Both the position numbers and the translations under genes were made by a program. 64,000 nt of DNA from Gaetbulibacter sp. 4G1 (GTDB lineage Bacteria; Bacteroidota; Bacteroidia; Flavobacteriales; Flavobacteriaceae): positions 62,001 to 126,000 of the forward strand of contig NZ_MDVN01000003.1 in the NCBI RefSeq assembly GCF_002741945.1, in the 5' to 3' direction. This document shows positions 1 to 8,323 of this stretch, piece by piece. Below the pieces are notes generated by a model. That model was not told where the DNA came from. It saw only the letters and a list, made by a program, of their open reading frames with translations, and did not search any database. The number at the start of each line of letters is the position of its first letter. Within the stretch, counting starts at the first letter, position 1.

Positions 1-1
1 A

Positions 2-430
2 GGACCTTTGAATGGTAATGGAAGAAGAAGTATTTATCAGTCTGTGAGGCGGAATTTTTTAGAACCTATGATGACGGTTTTTGATCGCCCAATACCGTTT
101 ACCACTTTTGGAAAGCGTGATGTTACTAATGTACCATCACAATCTTTAATTTTAATGAATGATCCTTTTGTAATTGAGCAAGCTGAAATTATGGCTCAAA
201 AGTTATTAAAAGAAGAAAGCTTATCCTTTGGCCAAAAAATTGAGTGGATTTATATGCGTGCCTTTTCAAGAAAACCAACTGAAGATGAGATTGCTAATGC
301 GTCTAAATTTGTAAAACAACTTGAGGATATGAAAAAGGGAAACAATAATAATGCTGATTTTGATTTAGAAATATGGAAAGAATATTGTCATAGCATATTT
401 AATTTAAAAGAATTTTTATACCTAATATAA
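2..430 (+). CDS. DUF1553 protein, C-terminal part (5' truncated by window)
   Basis: This is the last ~142 residues of a protein that enters the window already in frame; codons upstream of the TTG at 8 stay open to the window edge, so that TTG is not the start. The visible start of the fragment (PLNGNGRRSIYQSVRRNFL) and the following FDRP...TNVPSQSLILMNDPFV stretch are typical of the C-terminal end of DUF1553, a domain abundant in Planctomycetes and usually preceded by DUF1549 and a haem-binding PSCyt domain (not visible here). The molecular function of the family is not established. The stop codon overlaps the ATG of the next gene by one base (TAATG), so it is probably translationally coupled to the DUF1501 protein, its usual partner. 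Confidence 0.85.
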   Translation, partial: GPLNGNGRRSIYQSVRRNFLEPMMTVFDRPIPFTTFGKRDVTNVPSQSLILMNDPFVIEQAEIMAQKLLKEESLSFGQKIEWIYMRAFSRKPTEDEIANASKFVKQLEDMKKGNNNNADFDLEIWKEYCHSIFNLKEFLYLI

Positions 431-1881
431 TGAGTAAGTACCATAATTTTATGCAAAAACCACTTTCACGACGTGAAATGTTAGATATCTGCAAAGGTGG
501 ATTTGGATCACTTGCTTTATTGAGTTTGTTAGGACCTTTACCATTGTCTTGCGGTCAGTCTGAAAGGTCTATTATAAACCCAAGTTCAAATCTCAATTTA
601 GGACCACATTTTTTACCTAAGGCGAAAAGCATCATTTTTCTTTATATGGATGGCGGGGTGTCTCAAGTAGACTCTTTTGACCCTAAACCAAGGTTAACAA
701 AAGAAAATGGAGAAGATCCAAGGAAAAAATTTAAAGTAGATGCAACTCAATTTGATAACGTTGGTAAAATTTTAAAAAGCCCTTGGGAGTTTAAACAGTA
801 CGGTGAGTGCGGGATGCCAGTTAGTGAGCTTTTTCCTCATATTGCAACTTGCGTAGATGACATAGCATTAATTAGATCTATGACATCACAATTTCCAGAA
901 CATACAAATGCGAATTATTTTTTACATACAGGTAGTGGACTTCAAGGAAGACCAAGTATGGGGTCTTGGATAACTTATGGTTTAGGAAGCGAAAACAAAA
1001 ATATTCCTGGATATGTGGTGCTAGACGGAGGGCTTATTCCTCCTGGAGGCCTTGATAATTTTAAAAATGGATTCTTGCCAGCATCTTATCAGGCTTCAAT
1101 ATTAAGAGCAGGCCCCCAACCTATCGCTAATATAAAACCCAAAGAAAGTATTCCGAATTTACAGGAACAAAAACTAAGTTTTATTAAAGCACTAGATAAA
1201 AAGCAACTTGCTGAAATAGGTGAAGTTGACGCTGTTGAATCAGCTATTTCAAATTATGAGCTAGCATATAAAATGCAATCTTCAATTCCAGAATTAACAG
1301 AATTCAAAGAAGAATCTAAAGCTACAAAAAAATTATATGGATTTGAATCTGATGATCCTCATACAAGAGGCTATGCAGCTCAATGCTTGTTAGCACGTAG
1401 ACTTGTTGAAAGAGGAGTACGCTTTATAGAGTTAACATGCCCAAAAGTAAGTGCCGACAGGTGGGACCAACATGGAAACCTAAAAGATGGGCACGAGAAA
1501 AATGCTCATGCAGTAGACCAGCCCATTGCTGGATTACTTAAAGATTTAAAATCGAGAGGACTATTAGAAGAAACCTTAGTTGTATGGACTGGAGAATTTG
1601 GAAGGACACCATTTGCTCAAGGGTCAAATGGACGAGATCATAACCCTTCGGCTTGTAGTATGTGGATGGCCGGTGCTGGAATTAAAGGAGGAACTATATT
1701 TGGAAGAACAGATGAATACGGTTATAGAGTAATTGAAAATGAAGTCTCAGTTCATGACCTTCATGCTACGATGATGCATTTAATGGGGATCAATCATGAG
1801 CATCTCACTTTTAGATTTGGAGGACGAGATATAAGATTAACAGATGTACACGGACATGTCATTAAAGATATATTAGCTTAA
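430..1881 (+). CDS. DUF1501 protein (alkaline phosphatase/sulfatase-like fold), Tat-exported
   Basis: This 483-residue protein belongs to DUF1501, a family related in fold to sulfatases and alkaline phosphatases but of unknown substrate. A twin-arginine signal is visible at residues 13-17 (SRREM), followed by a hydrophobic stretch and a Cys at about 41 (PLSC), so it may be a Tat-exported lipoprotein. Family landmarks are DGGVSQVDSFDPKP near residue 74, GEFGRTP in the C-terminal third, and HDLHATMMHLMG with GGRDIRLTDVHG at the end. Its start overlaps the stop of the DUF1553 gene, the standard pairing in Planctomycetes and marine Bacteroidota. I infer a periplasmic role in breakdown of a sugar-derived substrate, but nothing in the sequence names it. 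Confidence 0.9.
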   Translation: MSKYHNFMQKPLSRREMLDICKGGFGSLALLSLLGPLPLSCGQSERSIINPSSNLNLGPHFLPKAKSIIFLYMDGGVSQVDSFDPKPRLTKENGEDPRKKFKVDATQFDNVGKILKSPWEFKQYGECGMPVSELFPHIATCVDDIALIRSMTSQFPEHTNANYFLHTGSGLQGRPSMGSWITYGLGSENKNIPGYVVLDGGLIPPGGLDNFKNGFLPASYQASILRAGPQPIANIKPKESIPNLQEQKLSFIKALDKKQLAEIGEVDAVESAISNYELAYKMQSSIPELTEFKEESKATKKLYGFESDDPHTRGYAAQCLLARRLVERGVRFIELTCPKVSADRWDQHGNLKDGHEKNAHAVDQPIAGLLKDLKSRGLLEETLVVWTGEFGRTPFAQGSNGRDHNPSACSMWMAGAGIKGGTIFGRTDEYGYRVIENEVSVHDLHATMMHLMGINHEHLTFRFGGRDIRLTDVHGHVIKDILA

Positions 1882-1901
1882 AACCTAAAAACAGTAATTA
1901 A

Positions 1902-2825
1902 ATGAAAATAAATACAACTTTTAAATTAGTTTTAGCTATATGCTTAATTGTACCATGTTTTTTATGGTCTCAAAAAACAGTACCAGAAATAACGCATTCT
2001 TTTTTTATAGCTGGACCGCAGTTTACTGGAATTATTGGTGAAGCAGGAGAAGTTATTTGGGATTCTAAAAAAGCTGGAGCTCGAGATGGATATATCTTGA
2101 AAAATGGACATGTTTTAATATGTTGGGGTGATGAAGTGAGAGAGTATAATAGGAAAAAAGAGGTTATTCTTAGTTATAAGAAAACTGAAGAATCAATGGA
2201 ATTAGGAACAGCTGTACGTTTATCTAACGGAAATACAATGATTACTGAATCTGGATACAAACCTAGAATAGTTGAAATCAATAAAAAAGGAAAAGTGGTA
2301 AAAAGTATTCCTCTGAAACCTGAAACTGATAATATTCATATGCAAACCCGTATGGCAAGAAAGTTAAAAAATGGCAATTATCTAGTGCCTCATTTGCTAG
2401 CTTTTGCAGTAAAGGAGTATCAGCCAGACGGAACTATAGTAAAAACTTTTAGTACAGATTATGAAAAATTTGGAGGCCGAAAAGCAGAGACTTGGCCATT
2501 TACAGCTATTCGATTAAAGAATGGAAATACTTTAGTAACACTTACGCATGGGAACAGAGTTGTTGAGTTAAACTCAAAAGGACAAATAATTTGGGAAATA
2601 AACAATGCTTTATATGATGAAGATCCTTTAGTGGACCCTTGTGGTGCCCAAAGATTACCTAACGGAAATACAGTAATTACAAGTTATGGTGCACAAAAAG
2701 GGATAAAAATTTTTGAAGTTGATTCGAATAAAAATATAGTTTGGACTTATAATAATTTTAGAGCACATCATTTTCAAATTCTAACCACAAATGGTAAACC
2801 TATTAAAGGAACTCCGCTTAAATAA
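1902..2825 (+). CDS. Secreted beta-propeller protein (arylsulfotransferase/PQQ-like repeats)
   Basis: This 307-residue protein has an N-terminal signal peptide (about residues 1-23, ending WSQ). The body holds at least five blade-like repeats built on an LxNGNxLV/I core (LKNGHVLIC, LSNGNTMIT, LKNGNYLVP, LKNGNTLVT, LPNGNTVIT) with hydrophobic W/Y-containing strands between them (for example GQIIWEI, KNIVWTYN). This is the look of PQQ-like and arylsulfotransferase-type propellers. No catalytic residues can be assigned. It sits 20 bases after the DUF1501 gene and 6 bases before the next gene, so it belongs to the same operon and probably acts in the periplasm or at the outer surface with those proteins. 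Confidence 0.75.
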   Translation: MKINTTFKLVLAICLIVPCFLWSQKTVPEITHSFFIAGPQFTGIIGEAGEVIWDSKKAGARDGYILKNGHVLICWGDEVREYNRKKEVILSYKKTEESMELGTAVRLSNGNTMITESGYKPRIVEINKKGKVVKSIPLKPETDNIHMQTRMARKLKNGNYLVPHLLAFAVKEYQPDGTIVKTFSTDYEKFGGRKAETWPFTAIRLKNGNTLVTLTHGNRVVELNSKGQIIWEINNALYDEDPLVDPCGAQRLPNGNTVITSYGAQKGIKIFEVDSNKNIVWTYNNFRAHHFQILTTNGKPIKGTPLK

Positions 2826-2831
2826 AAATAA

Positions 2832-4232
2832 ATGGAGTTAAGCATTTTATTAAATACCGGTGTTACTGAAAATCCTTCAGATATTTTAATATTTTTTGGA
2901 AGAATTCATCCTTTAGTAGTTCATTTTCCTATCGGGTTTTTAATATTAGCAGCTTTGGTTGAAATAACAACTAAGTGGGCTAAATTTCAGCCTTTAAAAA
3001 ATTATATTCATTACTTATGGGGATTAGGTAGTATAAGTGCGCTTTTTGCAATATTATTTGGGTATTTTCTTTCTCTCTCTGGTGATTATAATGAGAATAC
3101 AGTTTTTTTACATAAATGGAGCGGTGTAGCATTGTTTTTATTTTCTTCTATATGCTATTATATTTCCAAAAGGCAAATTAAACTTCCATTTTATGGCAAA
3201 TCAATACTTATACTTATTATTGTGTTTACAGTTTTTTATACAGGCCATTTAGGAGGAAACCTTACACACGGGTCAACATATTTATTTGAATATGCTCCAA
3301 ATTCAATCCGATCACTTGTAGGAATGCCTAAAAAAGAAATTCCTCGAAAAAAAGTAACTGTTTTAGACTCTGCAGATGTTTATTTAGATTTGATTTCTCC
3401 TATAATGAATAATAGGTGCGTTAGTTGCCATAATCAAGATAAAAAGAAAGGAGATCTTGACTTAACTAGCTATGCAAACTTAATGAAAGGAGGCGAAAAT
3501 GGAGATGTAATTATTCCAAATGATACAGAAGCTAGTGATTTTTATAGACGAATAACACTTCCTGAATCGCATGACGACTTTATGCCCTCAGAAGGAAAAA
3601 AGCCTTTAACTAAAAATGAAGTATTACTTATTGGTTGGTGGATAAATAACAACGCACCATCCAATGGTTATTTTTCTCAATTGAATCCAGATAAGGAAAT
3701 AATTAGCAAGGTGAAAAATATTCTTGGATTAGATAAAAATAGCCTGTTTAATAAAAAAGTTAGCCCGCCTAAAAAAGAGATTATCGATTCATTAAGTAAT
3801 CAAGGGTTTATACTAAATAAACTAATGAAGGATAACTATTATTTGGAAGCAAATTTTAGTTTAAGCGAAAAAAGTATAACCCCAAAAGGATTTGAAACTA
3901 TCTTACAATTAAAGGACCAGTTAATATGGTTAAACTTAAATCATTCTAATATTACAGACGAGTATTTAATGAAAATAGGACAATTAGAAAATTTGATAAA
4001 ACTAAATGTTAGCAGAAATAATATTTCAGATAAAGGCTTAATGCATTTGTCTGACCTACAAAATTTGGAGTCTCTTAATTTATACGAAACAAATGTTTCA
4101 GACAGTTTACTAACTGTAATCCCTAAACTTATCAATTTAAAAAGGCTCTATCTTTCAGGATCTAAAGCTAATGATAGTATTATAAACGAACTTAAAAAAA
4201 AGAATGAAAAGCTGAGAATTATTTTTGATTAA
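2832..4232 (+). CDS. DUF2231 membrane domain + PSC1-type cytochrome c + leucine-rich repeats
   Basis: This 466-residue protein has three parts. Residues ~20-150 form a four-helix membrane region with the DUF2231 signature (GRIHPLVVHFPIGFLILAALVE begins it). Residues ~185-275 are a planctomycete-type cytochrome c domain with one CVSCH haem site near residue 197 and the usual downstream FMPSEGKKPLT segment that supplies the distal part of the domain. Residues ~325-466 are short leucine-rich repeats (LIWLNLNHSNIT, LIKLNVSRNNIS, LESLNLYETNVS, LKRLYLSGSKAN). It is last in the cassette begun by the DUF1553 protein and ends 7 bases from a convergent gene. I infer a membrane-anchored electron carrier or sensor facing the periplasm; no function is established. 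Confidence 0.85.
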   Translation: MELSILLNTGVTENPSDILIFFGRIHPLVVHFPIGFLILAALVEITTKWAKFQPLKNYIHYLWGLGSISALFAILFGYFLSLSGDYNENTVFLHKWSGVALFLFSSICYYISKRQIKLPFYGKSILILIIVFTVFYTGHLGGNLTHGSTYLFEYAPNSIRSLVGMPKKEIPRKKVTVLDSADVYLDLISPIMNNRCVSCHNQDKKKGDLDLTSYANLMKGGENGDVIIPNDTEASDFYRRITLPESHDDFMPSEGKKPLTKNEVLLIGWWINNNAPSNGYFSQLNPDKEIISKVKNILGLDKNSLFNKKVSPPKKEIIDSLSNQGFILNKLMKDNYYLEANFSLSEKSITPKGFETILQLKDQLIWLNLNHSNITDEYLMKIGQLENLIKLNVSRNNISDKGLMHLSDLQNLESLNLYETNVSDSLLTVIPKLINLKRLYLSGSKANDSIINELKKKNEKLRIIFD

Positions 4233-4239
4233 AACTTAT

Positions 4240-5226
4240 CTAAGGTTTTAACTTTACTCGCATCAATTTTGGTCCAGAAGTAATATATAAAGTTTCTTCT
4301 TTATCATCTAAAACACAGTTGGTATTAAATTCATTATTTAAAATAGTACCTAAATGCTTTCCTTCGGGGTTTAGAATATAAACCCCACCTGGGCCAGTGG
4401 CGAATATAATCCCATTTTTGTTAACCTTTAAACCATCTGGATGCCCCTTTTCTTTAGGAGCATTTCCTGTAGCATCAAAAAAATGTCTTCCATTTGAAAT
4501 ATTCCCATTTTCATCAACGTCTGCTGCAATCCAAATGGCATGTTTCCAATCTGCATTTGCAATATATACTGTTTTCTCATCTGGTGAAAAAGCAATTCCG
4601 TTAGGGCTAGAAAGAGTGTCTGTTACAATTTGCACTTCCCTTTCAGGTGTAATACTATATACTGCAGCTTTTAAACCCCCTTTTTTTGTTGGAGGAGGAT
4701 CAGACATAATCATGTTTCCATTTGAATGGAAAGCAGCATCATTTGTATTATTAAACGGAATACCATTATAATTATCAACAAAAACACTAAAATCATTTGT
4801 AGGTTTATCCAAAGCGCTGTTCATTTTCACTGCTTGCCCATGGCCATATTGTAGAATGACTAATTTTTTATTTTTATCAATTAAAAGTGCACTAGGACCT
4901 GGTCTGTTTGGGTTTGGGTCATTCATATCTAAGTATAAGCTAACACTATCTTTCTCTGTCCATTGATAAATTTTTTGATGACCAACATCGGTATATACTA
5001 ATTTTTGATCTTCTTTAATCCATATTGGGCCTTCGGACCATTTATGACCTGTAGAAAGTATTTCAATAACAGCATTGGGTGAAATTATATCATCTAATTG
5101 TTTATCAAGCCGCTCAATTTTTCCAACTGTTTGAAATGTTTTGTGCTTTATTTTTTTCTGTTTTTCACAAGATGATAAAAGTATAGGTATTAGAAGTATT
5201 GTTGAAACCTTGTTTATTAAATTCAT
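4240..5226 (-). CDS. SMP-30/gluconolactonase-family lipoprotein
   Basis: This 328-residue protein has a lipoprotein signal (LLSSC, Cys at residue 20) and a six-bladed propeller of the SMP-30/gluconolactonase/LRE type. Landmarks are GHKWSEGPIW near the start, SSPNGIAFSPDEKTVYIANAD in the middle, and GHPDGLKVNKNGIIFATGPGG near residue 260, the segment that supplies metal ligands in the family. Members hydrolyse sugar lactones or related esters. It lies 5 bases downstream of the iolG-like dehydrogenase gene on the same strand, and a dehydrogenase that makes a lactone followed by a lactonase is a sensible pair. However, this protein is exported and the dehydrogenase is cytoplasmic, so they do not act in the same compartment. 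Confidence 0.85.
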   Translation of the reverse strand: MNLINKVSTILLIPILLSSCEKQKKIKHKTFQTVGKIERLDKQLDDIISPNAVIEILSTGHKWSEGPIWIKEDQKLVYTDVGHQKIYQWTEKDSVSLYLDMNDPNPNRPGPSALLIDKNKKLVILQYGHGQAVKMNSALDKPTNDFSVFVDNYNGIPFNNTNDAAFHSNGNMIMSDPPPTKKGGLKAAVYSITPEREVQIVTDTLSSPNGIAFSPDEKTVYIANADWKHAIWIAADVDENGNISNGRHFFDATGNAPKEKGHPDGLKVNKNGIIFATGPGGVYILNPEGKHLGTILNNEFNTNCVLDDKEETLYITSGPKLMRVKLKP

Positions 5227-5231
5227 AATTT

Positions 5232-6242
5232 TTAATTGATTTTTATACTATCAACTTTTATAGGTCGATTTTCTATTAACGACTTATTAGCAGCTTCAGC
5301 AATTATCATAGCTTTAATACCATCTTCACCAGAAACAGGCATTGGTTTATTATTAATAAGTGCATTAATAAAACATCGCATTTCTTCTAAGTATGATAAT
5401 TTATACCTATCCATAAAAAAATTTAAATGAGAATCAGTCTCTGTTCCTATTTCAGTAGATGTTTCTACATTACTTTTTAATGGGTTTTTAACTTTTATAA
5501 CGCCTTTAGATCCAAATACCTCTAGACGTTGATCATAACCGTATTTTGCTTCCCGACTATTTTCAATAGTAGCTAGGGCATTATTTTCAAACTTAAGTAA
5601 AACCGTAGCACTGTCAATATCTCCTGCTTTACCTATGGCTGGGTCTATTAAGCAATTTCCGTAAGCAAAAACTTCAGCAACCTCACTACCCATTATAAAT
5701 CGCGCCATGTCAAAATCATGAATAGTCATGTCTTTAAATAAGCCACCAGAATTTTTAATGTAAGAAATGGGTGGTGGTTGAGGATCTCTACTAATAATAT
5801 GAATGTTTCGCAAAAGCCCTATTTTTCCAGCAGAAATGTCATTCTTCACTTTTGAGAAATTGTTGTCAAACCTTTGATTAAACCCAATCATTATAGGAAC
5901 ATTTAATTTAGAAATTAAAGAGATAGTTTCATTAGCCTTTTCTAGAGACATATCAATTGGTTTCTCACAAAAAACAGCTTTTCCTGCTTTAGCAGCTTTT
6001 ATTATATATTCTGAATGAGTATTATTAGGAGAGCATATTACAACAGCATCAATTTCAGGGTTGCTAGTAATGGAATCTATTTTATTAGAAACATTTTTAA
6101 TACCATTTTGTAATGCAAAATTTTGTCCTTCGTCTCCAGGATTAACCGCAGCAATTACTTTTGCGTCCTGTATGTTTTTAGATAGGTTTTCAAGGTGGAT
6201 TTTCCCCATCCTGCCTAATCCAACAACACCGATTTTAATCAT
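5232..6242 (-). CDS. iolG: Gfo/Idh/MocA oxidoreductase, inositol 2-dehydrogenase-like
   Basis: This 336-residue cytoplasmic NAD(P)-dependent dehydrogenase begins with a Rossmann motif (GVVGLGRMGKIHL, residues 5-17), has the family EKP motif (FCEKPIDMS, near residue 92) and the catalytic region GGLFKDMTIHDFDMARF near residue 165, where Asp and His act in substrate oxidation. The GGLFxDMTIHDFDMARF stretch is the form seen in myo-inositol 2-dehydrogenases (IolG), which oxidise myo-inositol to scyllo-inosose. Related enzymes act on other polyols or sugars, so the substrate is not certain. It is the first gene of a two-gene minus-strand operon with the SMP-30 lipoprotein. A TTG-N20-TACTTTTA promoter candidate lies just upstream. 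Confidence 0.8.
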   Translation of the reverse strand: MIKIGVVGLGRMGKIHLENLSKNIQDAKVIAAVNPGDEGQNFALQNGIKNVSNKIDSITSNPEIDAVVICSPNNTHSEYIIKAAKAGKAVFCEKPIDMSLEKANETISLISKLNVPIMIGFNQRFDNNFSKVKNDISAGKIGLLRNIHIISRDPQPPPISYIKNSGGLFKDMTIHDFDMARFIMGSEVAEVFAYGNCLIDPAIGKAGDIDSATVLLKFENNALATIENSREAKYGYDQRLEVFGSKGVIKVKNPLKSNVETSTEIGTETDSHLNFFMDRYKLSYLEEMRCFINALINNKPMPVSGEDGIKAMIIAEAANKSLIENRPIKVDSIKIN

Positions 6243-6256
6243 AAATTAAGTTTCTT

Positions 6257-6287
6257 TAAAAGTAAGCATTATTGGATGGAATTCCAA
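6257..6287 (-). promoter_or_regulatory. Candidate promoter of iolG/SMP-30 operon
   Basis: Read on the minus strand, TTG (6287-6285) is followed after 20 bases by TACTTTTA (6264-6257), one mismatch from the Bacteroidota -7 consensus TAnnTTTG, 14 bases upstream of the iolG start codon. A perfect 10-base palindrome TGGAATTCCA (6277-6286) overlaps the -33 element and could be an operator. Confidence 0.4.
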
Positions 6288-6386
6288 TAGTTAATTCATG
6301 CTTCAATAGAGATAAATTATGATTAGAAGGAGTTAATCTTGATGTATTAAATCAAATATTTTTAAGAGGAAATAATTTGTAAGTAT

Positions 6387-6788
6387 TTAACTGTTTTTTT
6401 TCGACTTTGGTTTAAAGATAAACGCGCTAGGAAAGTTTCTTTTAATTCTCTTTAAAGCTCTATCGGCCTCTAAGCGTGTTCTAAAATTACCAGCCCAAAT
6501 TTTAAAGTTAGGTGTGTCAAAAACAATTTTTGAATGCCAATCACCATAAATAGAATGAAATTCTTTTTGAGCAGATGTAGCGCCTGCTCTATTGCCATTA
6601 TAAATTTGTATTTTGTACCTGTCTGATGCTTTGTCGTCTTTATTAAGTTCTTTTTTTAGACTTAAAAGAGTAGATATATTTTTATCTTGATTTATGGTAA
6701 CATTGCCTTGTTGAGCAAAACAATTGGCCGAGACTAAAACAAGACAAAAAACAAGAAATGAGTTAATTTTTATTTTCAATGTGTTCAT
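6387..6788 (-). CDS. SPOR-domain secreted protein
   Basis: This is a 133-residue protein with a signal peptide (residues 1-25, ending CFAQ). Its C-terminal ~75 residues match the SPOR fold: RYKIQIYNGNRAGATSAQKEF, followed by a KIVFDTPNFKIWAGNFRTRLEADRALKRI pattern in which W/Y-x-G-x-F-x-T/S-R-x-x-A is the typical core. SPOR domains bind denuded glycan strands in peptidoglycan, usually at division sites. The N-terminal linker is short and has no other domain, and there is no membrane anchor after cleavage. It is a single-gene unit divergent from the act operon. Flavobacterial genomes commonly have such small SPOR proteins; the specific role is not known. Confidence 0.85.
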   Translation of the reverse strand: MNTLKIKINSFLVFCLVLVSANCFAQQGNVTINQDKNISTLLSLKKELNKDDKASDRYKIQIYNGNRAGATSAQKEFHSIYGDWHSKIVFDTPNFKIWAGNFRTRLEADRALKRIKRNFPSAFIFKPKSKKNS

Positions 6789-6805
6789 TTTTAAATATAT
6801 TTATA

Positions 6806-6813
6806 CAAATGTA
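6806..6813 (-). promoter_or_regulatory. Candidate -7 element for SPOR-protein gene
   Basis: The minus strand reads TACATTTG here, a full match to TAnnTTTG, 17 bases upstream of the SPOR gene start. No TTG is found at the right distance for a -33 element. Confidence 0.35.
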
Positions 6814-6911
6814 TACGTTATAAACTTAAATACAGCTCTTTTTATTATTTAGAATGCCTCTAAATTACCAATTAACACTTCTGTAACATTTCTAAAATCG
6901 ACTTTTAATAT

Positions 6912-6919
6912 TACTTTTG
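6912..6919 (+). promoter_or_regulatory. Candidate -7 element for act-cox operon
   Basis: TACTTTTG matches TAnnTTTG and lies 37 bases upstream of the actA ATG at 6957. No good TTG lies 17-23 bases upstream. This is the only plausible promoter before the eight-gene respiratory operon. Confidence 0.4.
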
Positions 6920-6956
6920 CGTGAGATTTTATAACTGTATTTTTTTCTAATATTAA

Positions 6957-8294
6957 ATGAAAAAATCATACCAAAGTTTAGAAGTTAATTTAACCAACAA
7001 TATGATACAGGTAATTTACCGTAAACTAACCTCAAATATTCTTCATTTCGGGTTCGTTATTTTACTAACATTTACAACGTCTCTTTCGGCTCAAGAAGGA
7101 GATTCAGCAAAAGGAAAATCGTTATTTAATGCCAATTGTGCAGCGTGTCATACTTTAGATAAGAAAATGACTGGCCCTGCTTTACGAAATGTAGAGCAAC
7201 GTCTAGCTGATGATGAAGGCTTAGATAGAGAATGGCTTTATGCTTGGGTAAAAAATAGTGCAGGCATGATTAAATCTGGTGATGCTTATGCTAACAAGAT
7301 TTATAATGAGTATAGTGGTGCAGCAATGACAGCTTTTCCACAATTATCAAATGAAGATATTGATAATATACTTGCTTATACTGCAGAAGAAAAGAAAGCT
7401 CCTGTTCCTGTTCCAGGTGGAGCAGTGGCAACTCAAACTACAGAAACTACTGGGGGTATTTCTAACGAAATCATTTTAGGTGCTTTAGCTATTTTGTTTA
7501 TATTGTTAGCTGCTGGTTTGTTTTTAGTAAACAAAACATTGCGCCGTTTTGCTTCAGCACAAGGCATAGAAGTAGAAGAAGATTCAAAAAGAACACCATT
7601 ATGGAAAGCTTTTGTTAAGAATCAATTCTTAATGTTAGTTACTGCTATTTTCTTTTTATTAGCAAGCGCATACTTTGTGTTTGGTTACTTTATGCAAATA
7701 GGTATAGATCAAGGGTATCAGCCAGTGCAGGAGATTCATTTTTCGCATAAAATTCACGCAGGAGACAATAAAGTAGATTGTAAATACTGTCACTCTTCAG
7801 CAAGAACTAGTAAAACATCTGGTATTCCATCTTTAAATGTATGTATGAATTGTCATAAATCTATATATGAGTATAATGGAGAAACTACTCCTGAATACTC
7901 AAAAGAGTTTTACGATGGTGAAATCAAAAAATTATATGCAGCCGCTGGATGGGATGATGCAGAACAAAAATATACAGGTGATTCTCAGCCAGTTAAGTGG
8001 ACGCGTATTCATAACTTGCCAGATTTTGTTTATTTCAATCACTCACAACACGTAACTGTTGCAGGTGTTGAGTGTCAAACATGTCATGGTCCAGTTGAGG
8101 AAATGGAAATTATGTACCAACATGCACCATTAACAATGGGCTGGTGTATAGAATGTCATAGAACAACAAATGTTAACGTAAAGGATAATGCTTACTATAC
8201 CAAAATTCACGAAGAACTTTCTAAAAAGTATGGTGTAGATAAATTAACTGTTGCTCAAATGGGCGGGTTAGAATGTGGTAAGTGTCATTATTAA
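6957..8294 (+). CDS. actA: Alternative complex III subunit ActA, multihaem cytochrome c
   Basis: This 445-residue protein has six CXXCH haem sites. One is in an N-terminal mono-haem cytochrome c domain (CAACH at 61-65). Two transmembrane helices follow (~168-195 and ~224-246), and then a five-haem region carries CKYCH, CMNCH, CQTCH, CIECH and a terminal CGKCH. ActA passes electrons from the ActB iron-sulfur chain and quinol site towards cytochrome c or the oxidase. An N-terminal signal peptide ends at LSAQ (residue 46). With the ATG at 6957 the n-region is unusually long; the ATG at 7002 (residue 16) gives a more ordinary signal peptide and could be the true start. It is the first gene of the act-cox operon and lies 29 bases before actB. 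Confidence 0.9.
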   Translation: MKKSYQSLEVNLTNNMIQVIYRKLTSNILHFGFVILLTFTTSLSAQEGDSAKGKSLFNANCAACHTLDKKMTGPALRNVEQRLADDEGLDREWLYAWVKNSAGMIKSGDAYANKIYNEYSGAAMTAFPQLSNEDIDNILAYTAEEKKAPVPVPGGAVATQTTETTGGISNEIILGALAILFILLAAGLFLVNKTLRRFASAQGIEVEEDSKRTPLWKAFVKNQFLMLVTAIFFLLASAYFVFGYFMQIGIDQGYQPVQEIHFSHKIHAGDNKVDCKYCHSSARTSKTSGIPSLNVCMNCHKSIYEYNGETTPEYSKEFYDGEIKKLYAAAGWDDAEQKYTGDSQPVKWTRIHNLPDFVYFNHSQHVTVAGVECQTCHGPVEEMEIMYQHAPLTMGWCIECHRTTNVNVKDNAYYTKIHEELSKKYGVDKLTVAQMGGLECGKCHY

Positions 8295-8323
8295 TTTATT
8301 AAGAAGTAATTCAATTATATAAT

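Noticed and set aside
4397-4771. Plus-strand open frame of 124 residues inside the SMP-30 gene
   Set aside because: It is the shadow of conserved SMP-30 propeller codons on the other strand; no start context or family features.
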